Notes: generated by a model from the letters alone, not told the origin. A DNA stretch of 9,728 bases from Klebsiella pneumoniae (GCA_945878745.1 CAMDVY010000080.1:1-9728), one strand, 5' to 3'; counted from the first letter of the stretch, positions 1 to 5,927 are shown. Numbers and translations are program-made.

Positions 1-146
1 TGCTGCGTGATCAACTCCTCGGGGAACCTGCTGCACATCACTCGGTGGCCTTCCTGGAGGGCCTGGCCCTGTATGAACAGGCAGGTAAGGTCTGGTTACG
101 CAGTACGGCGGGAAAGCCGGTTGATGTCTCAAGCGTCGTTGGATGA
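1..146 (+). CDS. C-terminal end of an unidentified protein (partial)
   Basis: An open frame enters from the left edge (first full codon at base 3) and ends at TGA 144-146, giving 47 residues that start LRDQLLGEPA and end KPVDVSSVVG. The other two plus-strand frames are less convincing: one stops within nine bases, and the other gives a Cys/Trp/Arg-rich translation with no natural look. The visible part reads as an ordinary soluble C-terminus with alternating hydrophobic residues (AFLEGLALYEQAGKVWL). I do not recognise the family, and too little is present to assign a function. The stop lies five bases before a foldback element, so that element inserted, or ended up, immediately after the coding sequence. 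Confidence 0.55.
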   Translation, partial: LRDQLLGEPAAHHSVAFLEGLALYEQAGKVWLRSTAGKPVDVSSVVG

Positions 147-151
147 TCCTG

Positions 152-329
152 GCCCGCATTATTCATGAATTGTCTACTGCGGACGCCGATAGCAGCGAAA
201 CCACAGGGCGTGCTCCCTCCGAGTGCTCGACGTGCTGTACAGCACGCCTGTGCGCGCTACAGTCCGCGCCACCCTGTGTTTTCACTACTCTCGACGCCCT
301 CGCTACGACCCTTCATGAATAATGCGGGC
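152..329. mobile_element. MITE-like foldback element, 178 bp
   Basis: The ends are perfect 18-bp inverted repeats: 152-169, and 312-329 reading TTCATGAATAATGCGGGC. Symmetry continues inward. Bases 191-208 match the reverse complement of 272-289 at 15 of 18 positions, and a perfect 16-bp palindrome, CGTGCTGTACAGCACG, lies at 231-246, within 2 bp of the geometric centre. The whole unit is therefore a degenerate long inverted repeat able to fold on itself, with no convincing gene inside. Small size, terminal repeats and no transposase fit a miniature non-autonomous transposable element mobilised in trans. The terminal sequence reminds me of IS1380-type ends, but that is memory rather than a comparison. 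I see no clear target-site duplication; CCTG occurs at 148-151 and 334-337 but is too short to trust. Confidence 0.7.
231..246. repeat. Perfect 16-bp palindrome at the centre of the foldback element
   Basis: CGTGCTGTACAGCACG equals its own reverse complement with no spacer. On its own it could be read as an operator-like dyad. Its position at the centre of a 178-bp inverted repeat makes it more likely the apex of the foldback structure. Confidence 0.7.
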
Positions 330-338
330 TATGCCTGT

Positions 339-364
339 CGAGGCTGGGTCGCATCCCAGCCTCG
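339..364 (-). terminator. Hairpin downstream of the exported-protein gene
   Basis: CGAGGCTGGG (339-348) and CCCAGCCTCG (355-364) form a perfect 10-bp GC-rich stem with a 6-base loop. It begins 11 bases after the stop of the minus-strand gene that ends at 375, where a terminator is expected. There is no T tract on either side, so it could also be a 3'-end-protecting stem or a bidirectional stop between the two converging genes. Confidence 0.5.
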
Positions 365-374
365 CGCCGTCCGT

Positions 375-983
375 TCAGTGTCTGCAGTGACGATCATGAT
401 GGTGCGGCCGGCCAAGTGGTGAGCCTGAGGGTGGCCAAGGCTGAGCGGGATGGTCCTCGTACGGCGGTGGGTTTCGGTATTCGTCATCCCATCGCCGGTC
501 GTAGTCGTAGCGGCGGCCATGACCATCGTCGTAGCGACGGTCATAGGCATGAACCTGGCGCGGCTCGAACAACAACGTGACGGCGTTTACCTGCGCTCCT
601 TCGCGCACATACAACCGCCATTTGCCGTCGTCAAATCGCGGTGCGCGAATGTGATTGGCGCCGGGCCGCAATTCAATTCGCGGTGAATAGTTGCTGCCAA
701 CCCTGAGCAGCGCATGTCCACCATATCCTCGATGATGTCCACTGGCATGAACAACAACGCCGGTCAGGTAGTAGTGGTCTGTATCGATTCCGGCATACTT
801 TTCCAGCCAGCGTTTGATGTTCAATTCTCCCTGCCCATACATCTGCACGTCGACGCGTACGGATTGCGGACCGTCAGGAGGATGGCCACGGTAATCACGG
901 GCAGATGCAGACGCTGCGATAGAGATCATTCCAAGTGCAAGCACGATCCGTCTGCTTGCCGACCAGACTGACGACGACGCCAT
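375..983 (-). CDS. Small exported protein with His/Tyr/Asp/Arg-rich tail, function unknown
   Basis: 202 residues from ATG 981-983, preceded by a good ribosome binding site (GGAGA, six bases before the start). Residues 1-28 are a typical Sec signal peptide: charged RR, a hydrophobic stretch IVLALGMISIAA, then ASA before RD as the likely signal peptidase I site. The mature protein of about 174 residues is probably periplasmic or secreted. Residues 40-145 look folded, with alternating hydrophobic positions (QSVRVDVQMYG, HALLRVGS, KWRLYVREG, NAVTLLFEP), suggesting a beta-rich domain. From about residue 146 the chain becomes low complexity, with YDRR/RRYD/RRWDD motifs, then a Pro-rich stretch and HHHDRHCRH at the end. 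The tail could bind metal or polyanions, but that is inference. I do not recognise the family. It is preceded on its strand by the sulfurtransferase gene, but a hairpin leader lies between, so it probably has its own transcription unit. Confidence 0.8.
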   Translation of the reverse strand: MASSSVWSASRRIVLALGMISIAASASARDYRGHPPDGPQSVRVDVQMYGQGELNIKRWLEKYAGIDTDHYYLTGVVVHASGHHRGYGGHALLRVGSNYSPRIELRPGANHIRAPRFDDGKWRLYVREGAQVNAVTLLFEPRQVHAYDRRYDDGHGRRYDYDRRWDDEYRNPPPYEDHPAQPWPPSGSPLGRPHHHDRHCRH

Positions 984-1097
984 TCAGGTTCTCCAAACCA
1001 TTGAAAGTCGCAGCACTGTGCAACGGCACTGCTGAATCAGTGGTGAACCCGGAATGAATCGAAATTGAACAACAACGAGAGAACCCGGAAGGGAGGG

Positions 1098-1136
1098 CAA
1101 AAAAGGCAGGAAGTTGCCCTTCCCGAAGGAAGGGCA
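1098..1136 (-). terminator. Hairpin terminator or attenuator after the sulfurtransferase gene
   Basis: TGCCCTTCC (1115-1123) and GGAAGGGCA (1128-1136) make a perfect 9-bp stem. Read on the minus strand the loop is TTCG, a stabilising tetraloop sequence. About 12 bases further along the minus strand come six T residues (complement of A1099-1104), after a small GGCA/TGCC stem. It lies about 70 bases past the sulfurtransferase stop, so it should end the ycaQ-sulfurtransferase transcript. The same arm can also pair with a third segment at 1091-1100, described under findings. Confidence 0.6.
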
Positions 1137-1204
1137 GGTGGTCGTCCTTGACCAATAAACATCCTGTTGAATTCAGCCTAGACCAGATCTGCGTGTGTGC
1201 AAGT

Positions 1205-2059
1205 TCAGGGTGCAACGCCGGTGGTGAGCGGCTTTCCAGCGCGTACCCACTCACTCATGCTGCCATCGTAGACGGCCACGTCCTGGTGCCCCGCCAACAA
1301 ACAGGCAAACGCATCGATGGTGGCCGAAATTCCGCCGCCGCAATACATGATGAGGCGTGGTTTGTTCATCAGCCCCTGGGCAGCAAGCGTAATGCGCAGC
1401 GCCTCTGGATCGCGGAAGGCCCCATTCTCGATGAGACTTTCGTAGTGCATGTGCACGGATCCAGGGATGTGACCGGCGCGCCCGTAGTTGAAATCACCTT
1501 CGCCCGTATAGAGGTTGCGCGACAACGCGTTCACGGTGCAGACGCCTTCGTTCGCTGCCGCTTCCATACCCTGCAGATCAACGAAAAGACGGGGCTGGGG
1601 GGATGCAGTCAACGATGCGGCGGGATAGTGATTGTCGCCTTCTTCTGTCGCACCACCTGCGCGCCGCCAATGGTCGAGTCCGCCATTGAGTACACGAATG
1701 TTCCTGTGCCCCAGATACCGCAGCATCCACCAGGCCCGGGTTGCCCACATCATGTGGCCAGACGAATACAACACCACGTGCTGTTCGTCGCCAATGCCGG
1801 CACCGCTGGCGGCTTTGACAAGCGCGTCCACCGACGGGAGGGTAAAGCCAAGCCCCGAGGTGGTATCTGAAAAGGTCTTGATGAGGTCGATGAAGGCAGC
1901 ACCGGGGATGTGTGCCTTCACATAACCATCGTAGCCAGATTCAGCCCGGTATCCGGTTTTGGCGGGTTGCAGGAAAACCGCTGCGTCGTAAATTCGCAGG
2001 TTTGGCTGGCCCAACTCAGCCAGCAATTGCGCGGGTTCAATCAGTATCGGGGTGTTCAT
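1205..2059 (-). CDS. Sulfurtransferase, two rhodanese domains (SseA-like)
   Basis: 284 residues from ATG 2057-2059. This start is chosen because AAGGAG stands seven bases before it; the frame is open 14 codons further upstream without a better start. The protein has the tandem rhodanese architecture of thiosulfate and 3-mercaptopyruvate sulfurtransferases: an N-terminal inactive domain (about 1-145, including DAAVFL and HIPGAAFID) and a C-terminal catalytic domain (about 160-284, including GHIPGSVHMH). The catalytic cysteine is Cys240 in the loop CGGGISA, close in position to Cys238 of 281-residue E. coli SseA. Such enzymes move sulfane sulfur from mercaptopyruvate or thiosulfate to thiols or cyanide, usually in the cytoplasm. 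The loop differs from the CGSGVTA of true mercaptopyruvate enzymes, so substrate preference is uncertain. The gene overlaps ycaQ by 23 bases, implying one transcript and probable translational coupling. Confidence 0.92.
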   Translation of the reverse strand: MNTPILIEPAQLLAELGQPNLRIYDAAVFLQPAKTGYRAESGYDGYVKAHIPGAAFIDLIKTFSDTTSGLGFTLPSVDALVKAASGAGIGDEQHVVLYSSGHMMWATRAWWMLRYLGHRNIRVLNGGLDHWRRAGGATEEGDNHYPAASLTASPQPRLFVDLQGMEAAANEGVCTVNALSRNLYTGEGDFNYGRAGHIPGSVHMHYESLIENGAFRDPEALRITLAAQGLMNKPRLIMYCGGGISATIDAFACLLAGHQDVAVYDGSMSEWVRAGKPLTTGVAP

Positions 2060-3290
2060 GGTAGTTCTCCTTGAGTGCTCGCAGCAGGGTTCTCTTGGCA
2101 TGGCCAGGCGTAGTGTGAGTCAGGGTGATGGTGTCGCACCCGTTGAAGGCCGCAAACGTCCGCAGGCCGGTAACCAGTGATGGCAGCAGATACTCGTCGA
2201 GTTCTCGGTCGAGATGCAGATGCTTGAGTTCCAGCCGTTGTTCGCGCCGATGGGCTTTTGCATCGAGCCGACCGATGAAACTTTCGCCAGATAACAGGGG
2301 CAGGCAGAAGTACCCGTACTGGCGCTTGGGTTCCGGCACGTAGCATTCGATGACATATTCGAAATTGAACAGCCGTTGGCCACGATTGCGGTGAATGACT
2401 GCGTTGTCGAATGGCGAAAGCACGCTGACTGCTTGGCGTCGAAGGGTTGGCAATCGAGCCTCCCAAAGGTCACTGCGAACAAACCAGGTCTGACCATCGC
2501 CGGTTTGCAGTCTTGTCAGCGTGTGATCCATCACCTTTTCTGCCAGTGCTTTCTCAACAGCCTTGCGCAAGTCCATGCCCCGCCGAAGATGGGTAAAGGT
2601 CGGGGACTGTGCACAGCCATGGCTGTCCAGGGTGGTTTCCACGAGATGCTCAGCGAAATCGCTCAAGGTCGGCAGCGTGGTATTCACTGACGCTGGCAGC
2701 ACCCGTTCGGTCAGATCGTAGGTTTTTTCGAAGCCGTCTCTGGAAACCACCATCAACTCACCTTCCATGAAGAGTTGTTCAAGCGCCTTCTTGGCAGGTT
2801 TCCAGTCCCACCAGCCAGTACGCTTGTCGTTCTGCTCCGAGAAGTCGCGTGATCTCAGTGGCCCTTCAGCGCGAATCCGCTCCAGTGTTCGTTTGATTTC
2901 TGCTTGGTCGCGGCTTCTGATCCAGCGTTCGTCACCTTGTTTGAACCGGGCCATGCGCGGCATGGCGAATCGATAGTCTCGAATCGGCAGGAAGGAGGCC
3001 GCATGGTGCCAGTACTCGAAGATGGCACCGGTACGCAACAGTGCGTCCAGGTGTCTGGGCTGATAGTCCGGAACGCGGCTAAACAGGACATGATGATGCG
3101 CACGTTCGACCACCGAGATGGTGTCGATCTGTATATAGCCCAGACGCTCGAGGGTTTTGAGCACCCCGGATTTGCCTTTGCCAAAGGCGTTCGGTGTTCC
3201 CAGACCTTGAGTGGATACGGTGATGCGCCGCAACCGAGGGACGATTTCCGACGCTGCGTACACGGCTCCGGTTGATGCTCTACTGGCCAA
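2037..3290 (-). CDS. ycaQ: YcaQ-type interstrand-crosslink DNA glycosylase (HTH_42 family)
   Basis: 417 residues if started at TTG 3288-3290; GTG at 3261-3263 (408 residues) is an alternative, and neither has a strong ribosome binding site. It matches E. coli YcaQ through most of its length: YIQIDTISVVERAHH (54-56 is the family's catalytic Gln-X-Asp), YWHHAASFLP, GWWDWKPAK, SVLSPFDNAV, ECYVPEPKRQYGYF and GRLDAKAHRRE. YcaQ and AlkZ enzymes are winged-helix DNA glycosylases; YcaQ unhooks nitrogen-mustard-type interstrand crosslinks and removes bulky N7-alkylguanine. The alignment reaches E. coli YcaQ's first residues near PRLRRITVSTQGL, so a start later than residue 20 is unlikely. It is divergent from ggt and probably co-transcribed with the overlapping sulfurtransferase gene. 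Confidence 0.93.
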   Translation of the reverse strand: MASRASTGAVYAASEIVPRLRRITVSTQGLGTPNAFGKGKSGVLKTLERLGYIQIDTISVVERAHHHVLFSRVPDYQPRHLDALLRTGAIFEYWHHAASFLPIRDYRFAMPRMARFKQGDERWIRSRDQAEIKRTLERIRAEGPLRSRDFSEQNDKRTGWWDWKPAKKALEQLFMEGELMVVSRDGFEKTYDLTERVLPASVNTTLPTLSDFAEHLVETTLDSHGCAQSPTFTHLRRGMDLRKAVEKALAEKVMDHTLTRLQTGDGQTWFVRSDLWEARLPTLRRQAVSVLSPFDNAVIHRNRGQRLFNFEYVIECYVPEPKRQYGYFCLPLLSGESFIGRLDAKAHRREQRLELKHLHLDRELDEYLLPSLVTGLRTFAAFNGCDTITLTHTTPGHAKRTLLRALKENYHEHPDTD

Positions 3291-3300
3291 CGCTCACAAT
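3272..3300 (+). promoter_or_regulatory. Candidate sigma70 promoter for ggt
   Basis: TTGATG (3272-3277) and CACAAT (3295-3300) are separated by exactly 17 bp, and each matches the consensus hexamer at four of six positions. Transcription would start near 3307, giving a leader of about 22 bases before ATG 3329. That agrees with the start chosen for ggt and argues against the earlier in-frame ATGs. The -35 box lies inside the 5' end of ycaQ as annotated. Confidence 0.35.
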
Positions 3301-3328
3301 GCCTCATCCCACGTTCTCCCTGGAGTGT

Positions 3329-5038
3329 ATGAAAGCCCTCGTCAAAGCGCACGGACTGTTCCTGCTGATTGGTCTGCTTGGATCAACAAACCTGCTGGCC
3401 ATCGCTCCGGAAGCAGAGTTTGACGCCGATGGGATGGTCGCCAGCCGTTCCGCCCTCGCGTCGGAAGTAGGCGCCGAGATATTGCGTCAGGGGGGCAATG
3501 CCATTGATGCGGCGGTCGCCACCGGCTTTGCGCTCGCGGTGACCCATCCTTCGGCTGGCAATCTTGCGGGCGGCGGATTCATGGTGATACGCCTCGCAGA
3601 CGGCACCGTGATTACCAATGATCACCGGGAGCGCGCACCAATCGCCGCGAGCCGGGATATGTACCTGGATGCGGCTGGAAATGTCGTTCCTGGTTTGTCG
3701 ACCTACTCGCACCAGGCGGTCGGCGTGCCTGGGACGGTGGATGGACTGCTGGCGGTGCTCGAAAAGTACGGCACCATGTCACGTAACCAGGTCCTTCAGC
3801 CTGCGATCCGGTTGGCACGCAGGGGCTTTGCGATCGACCGGGATATGGCGCGTGATCTGGAAGCGCAACTCCCGGGCATGCAAAAGTACCCGGCCTCCAT
3901 GGCCATCTTTTCGAACAAGGGTAAACCGTGGCAGCGAGGGGATGTCCTTGTACAAAAGGATCTGGCGAAGACGCTGGACCTGATTCGAAGGCTTGGCCGG
4001 GATGGATTTTATGCGGGCCGGACGGCCGATCTGCTGGTGAAAGAAATGCAGATCGGCGGTGGGCTCATCACGCAGGCTGATCTGACTGAATACAAAAGCG
4101 TGTGGCGAGCGCCGGTCGTTGGACAGTATCGGGGTTATGAAGTCATCAGCATGCCGCCACCATCATCCGGCGGTGCTTTGCTGGTCCAGATGCTGAATAT
4201 GCTGGAACCGTTTGATCTGAACAAAATGGGCTATGGAAGCGCTGATTCGGTGCATCTGATGGTGGAGGCCGAGCGACGGGCTTATGCCGATCGTGCCGAG
4301 CATCTTGGGGACCCGGACTTCGTCAAGGTACCGGTAGAGCAGCTCACCGACAAAGCTTACGCGCAGCGCCGCTTCGCAGATTTCGACCCCGCCAAGGCCA
4401 GCCGCAGCGCGGATATCGGTGCAGGCTCATGGCCGGCGGAAAGCCCGGATACCACCCACGCCTCATTTATCGACAAGCAGGGCAACGCGGTTTCCTATAC
4501 CACGACACTCAATCTGTCCTATGGCTCGAAGATTGTGGCCACCGGTACTGGCATGCTGCTGAACAACGAGATGGATGACTTCTCGTCGAAGCCCGACACC
4601 CCAAACGCGTTTGGACTGCTTGGACGCGAGGCCAATGCCATTGCCCCGCGCAAGCGCATGCTGAGTTCCATGACACCGACCATCGTCGTCAAGGATGGCA
4701 AGGCACTGCTGGTCACGGGTTCTCCGGGTGGCAGCACGATCATCACGACGACACTGCAGCTCATCGTCAACGTCATCGATCACGGCATGAATCTGTCAGA
4801 CGCGGTCGCAAGTCCGCGGGTACACCATCAGTGGCAACCCGACGCAATACTCTACGAACAGCGGGGATTGTCCCCGGATACGGTGCAAATCCTCTCTGGA
4901 CGCGGGCATCAAGGACTCAGGTCATGGCCCTACCCGGGCGGCATCGGTGACGCCAACAGCGTGATGCGTGTTGAAGGTGGGTATGCCGGCATGGCCGACC
5001 CCAGAAATCCTGGTGGCGCAGCCGGCCCGACCCGTTAG
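3329..5038 (+). CDS. ggt: Gamma-glutamyltransferase (glutathione hydrolase) precursor
   Basis: 569 residues from ATG 3329; GGAG lies just upstream and the protein then opens with a clean signal peptide (MKALVKAHG, LFLLIGLLG, cleavage near LAIA). The frame is open back to 3272, but those starts would put a long tail before the signal. The enzyme is periplasmic: it cleaves the gamma-glutamyl bond of glutathione and can transfer the glutamyl group to amino acids or peptides. The proenzyme self-cleaves before Thr375 (PDTTHASF) into large and small subunits. Asp417 (NNEMDDF), Ser446-Ser447 (LSSMTPT) and Gly467-Gly468 (SPGGST) have exactly the spacing from the nucleophile seen in E. coli (Thr391, Asp433, Ser462-463, Gly483-484). 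Arg100 (DHRERAP) corresponds to substrate-binding Arg114. All key residues are present, so it should be active. The C-terminus carries a short Gly/Pro-rich extension (DPRNPGGAAGPTR). Confidence 0.96.
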   Translation: MKALVKAHGLFLLIGLLGSTNLLAIAPEAEFDADGMVASRSALASEVGAEILRQGGNAIDAAVATGFALAVTHPSAGNLAGGGFMVIRLADGTVITNDHRERAPIAASRDMYLDAAGNVVPGLSTYSHQAVGVPGTVDGLLAVLEKYGTMSRNQVLQPAIRLARRGFAIDRDMARDLEAQLPGMQKYPASMAIFSNKGKPWQRGDVLVQKDLAKTLDLIRRLGRDGFYAGRTADLLVKEMQIGGGLITQADLTEYKSVWRAPVVGQYRGYEVISMPPPSSGGALLVQMLNMLEPFDLNKMGYGSADSVHLMVEAERRAYADRAEHLGDPDFVKVPVEQLTDKAYAQRRFADFDPAKASRSADIGAGSWPAESPDTTHASFIDKQGNAVSYTTTLNLSYGSKIVATGTGMLLNNEMDDFSSKPDTPNAFGLLGREANAIAPRKRMLSSMTPTIVVKDGKALLVTGSPGGSTIITTTLQLIVNVIDHGMNLSDAVASPRVHHQWQPDAILYEQRGLSPDTVQILSGRGHQGLRSWPYPGGIGDANSVMRVEGGYAGMADPRNPGGAAGPTR

Positions 5039-5114
5039 TCCGGGCAGGATCTCTGATAGCAGATAGACCTTTGATTGCGCCGCGAGGTTCGGGAGCCAGT
5101 GTTTTAGATGGTTC

Positions 5115-5195
5115 GCGGTCGGGAGACCGCTCTGTAGGAGCGATCTCCTGATCGCGATTTCTGCGCATAGAGGGAGCGATCCCCTGATCGCGATT
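5115..5195. repeat. REP-like cluster of three short hairpins
   Basis: Three stems lie in a row: GCGGTC-ggga-GACCGC (5115-5130), GCGAT-ctcctg-ATCGC (5140-5155) and GCGAT-cccctg-ATCGC (5176-5191). The last two sit in near-identical 23-base units (5137-5159 and 5173-5195, one mismatch, 36-bp period). The first unit is preceded by TGTAGGAG. The combination of GTAGGAG with a self-complementary core resembles dispersed extragenic palindromes common in Pseudomonas and Xanthomonas relatives. A related hairpin occurs at 8811-8835. Confidence 0.7.
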
Positions 5196-5266
5196 CCCCG
5201 TTCAGATCCGTTCGAGGTCTGTCCAGACCGCCCCCATATGGCGTTCCAGCATCCGTATTTCAAGTT

Positions 5267-5294
5267 CTTGTTTTTTTCCCAGACGACTCCACTA
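5267..5294 (+). promoter_or_regulatory. Weak sigma32-like promoter candidate for the Hsp20 gene
   Basis: CTTGTTT (5267-5273) is followed after 13 bp by CTCCACTA (5287-5294). Heat-shock sigma32 promoters have CTTGAAA and CCCCATNT with about 13-15 bp between. The invariant CTTG is present, but both boxes match only partly, so this rests mainly on position and on the product being a heat-shock protein. No CIRCE repeat was seen. Confidence 0.22.
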
Positions 5295-5350
5295 AGGGTT
5301 CATCGCCGATTGGCGAGCCAAACGCAACATCAGAACCAGAGGAAGACACC

Positions 5351-5755
5351 ATGAGCTTGATTCGTTACAGCCCGATTGATGACCTGTTTCGCACCTTCGC
5401 CAATCTTGGCGAACCGCTGGCGCGCGATGAATACCTGCCGGCGGTCCACATCGTTGAACTGGAACGCGCCTATGAAATTGCCATCGACCTTCCAGGCGTT
5501 GCTCGGGAAGATATTCACGTCGCGGTGAATGACGGCATCCTGACGGTGACCGGCGAACGCAAGCTGGTCGAAGCAGAAGGTGCACGAGTGCATCGTTCAG
5601 AGCGCACTTTGGGCAAGTTCAACCGTACTTTCCGCCTGCCGGAAAATGCGGATGCAGGGCAGATCAGTGCGCGTAGCGACAACGGCGTGTTGAAGCTGAG
5701 CATCGCCAAGCAGGAAAAAGCAGTACCCAGGCGCATTGAGGTAGCGGTCCACTGA
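5351..5755 (+). CDS. Hsp20-family small heat-shock protein (alpha-crystallin domain)
   Basis: 134 residues from ATG 5351, with AGAGGA seven bases before it. The N-terminal arm contains SPIDDLFRTFANL (7-19), a common start for bacterial Hsp20 proteins. The alpha-crystallin domain spans about 30-122: YEIAIDLPGVAREDIHVAVNDGILTVTGERK in the first half, FNRTFRLPENAD in the second, and the signature NGVLKLSIAK at 111-120. The C-terminal RRIEVAVH supplies an I-x-V anchor that normally docks into a neighbouring subunit during oligomer assembly. Such proteins are ATP-independent cytoplasmic holdases that keep unfolding clients soluble for DnaK and ClpB. The gene appears monocistronic: a strong hairpin follows about 84 bases after the stop. 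It belongs to the general Hsp20/HspC class rather than clearly to IbpA/IbpB, so I give no symbol. Confidence 0.93.
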   Translation: MSLIRYSPIDDLFRTFANLGEPLARDEYLPAVHIVELERAYEIAIDLPGVAREDIHVAVNDGILTVTGERKLVEAEGARVHRSERTLGKFNRTFRLPENADAGQISARSDNGVLKLSIAKQEKAVPRRIEVAVH

Positions 5756-5838
5756 CCACGGTTGGCGGACGACGATTACCGAAATGAATGGGGTCCCCAG
5801 CACGCTTTAAGCCGTCCCGAATCGTGATTGAAGGTCCC

Positions 5839-5868
5839 GACGGGTGGTGCCAACAGGCACCACCCGTC
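5839..5868 (+). terminator. Strong hairpin terminator after the Hsp20 gene
   Basis: GACGGGTGGTGCC (5839-5851) and GGCACCACCCGTC (5856-5868) form a perfect 13-bp stem with an AACA loop. It is followed by ATCTATTACT, a weak T-rich tail. Placed between the Hsp20 stop and acnA, it most likely separates the two transcripts. Confidence 0.7.
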
Positions 5869-5910
5869 ATCTATTACTCGAGATACCGGGCAGGTCGCTG
5901 TTTCCCGGTC

Positions 5911-5927
5911 TATTCTGAGGCAGAATA
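5911..5927. promoter_or_regulatory. 17-bp dyad upstream of acnA, possible operator
   Basis: TATTCTGAGGCAGAATA consists of perfect 7-bp arms around a 3-base centre and ends 42 bases before the acnA start codon. The left arm also contains TATTCT, a possible -10 box, though no good -35 was found. The size and symmetry suit a homodimeric regulator or a transcript-level stem. I cannot match it to a named factor. Confidence 0.35.

Larger units (their letters stand above)
5039..5350. other. Non-coding gap between ggt and the Hsp20 gene
   Basis: I find no convincing gene here. It holds the REP-like hairpin cluster (5115-5195), a small stem GGTCT/AGACC (5216-5229), a seven-T run (5271-5277) and a weak stem TCGCC/GGCGA (5303-5316) in the probable Hsp20 leader. 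No T-tailed terminator for ggt is evident, so the repeat cluster may do that job. Confidence 0.6.

Noticed and set aside
165..422. 85-codon plus-strand frame starting in the foldback element
   Set aside because: It runs through the inverted repeats and into the antisense of the exported-protein gene. The translation is Arg/Ser/Pro-rich and is explained by the repeat rather than by a gene.
1148..1870. 240-codon plus-strand frame
   Set aside because: It is the antisense of the sulfurtransferase, whose motifs and ribosome binding site are clear. Long antisense frames are common in GC-rich genes.
3272..3328. Earlier in-frame starts for ggt (ATG 3272 and 3299)
   Set aside because: They would add 10-19 residues before a clear signal peptide, lack ribosome binding sites, and overlap the candidate promoter.
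2855..3352. 165-codon minus-strand frame overlapping the 5' end of ycaQ
   Set aside because: It is in another frame of a gene with a strong family match and has no recognisable domain.
5137..5195. Short regular repeats as a possible CRISPR array
   Set aside because: There are only two 23-base units with a 13-base gap, each internally palindromic, with no array or cas genes; REP-like repeats explain them better.
5235..5264. CTTGAAA and CCATATGG on the minus strand, resembling a heat-shock promoter
   Set aside because: It points away from the Hsp20 gene toward the end of ggt, where no minus-strand gene exists; the -10 match is poor and the spacing too long.
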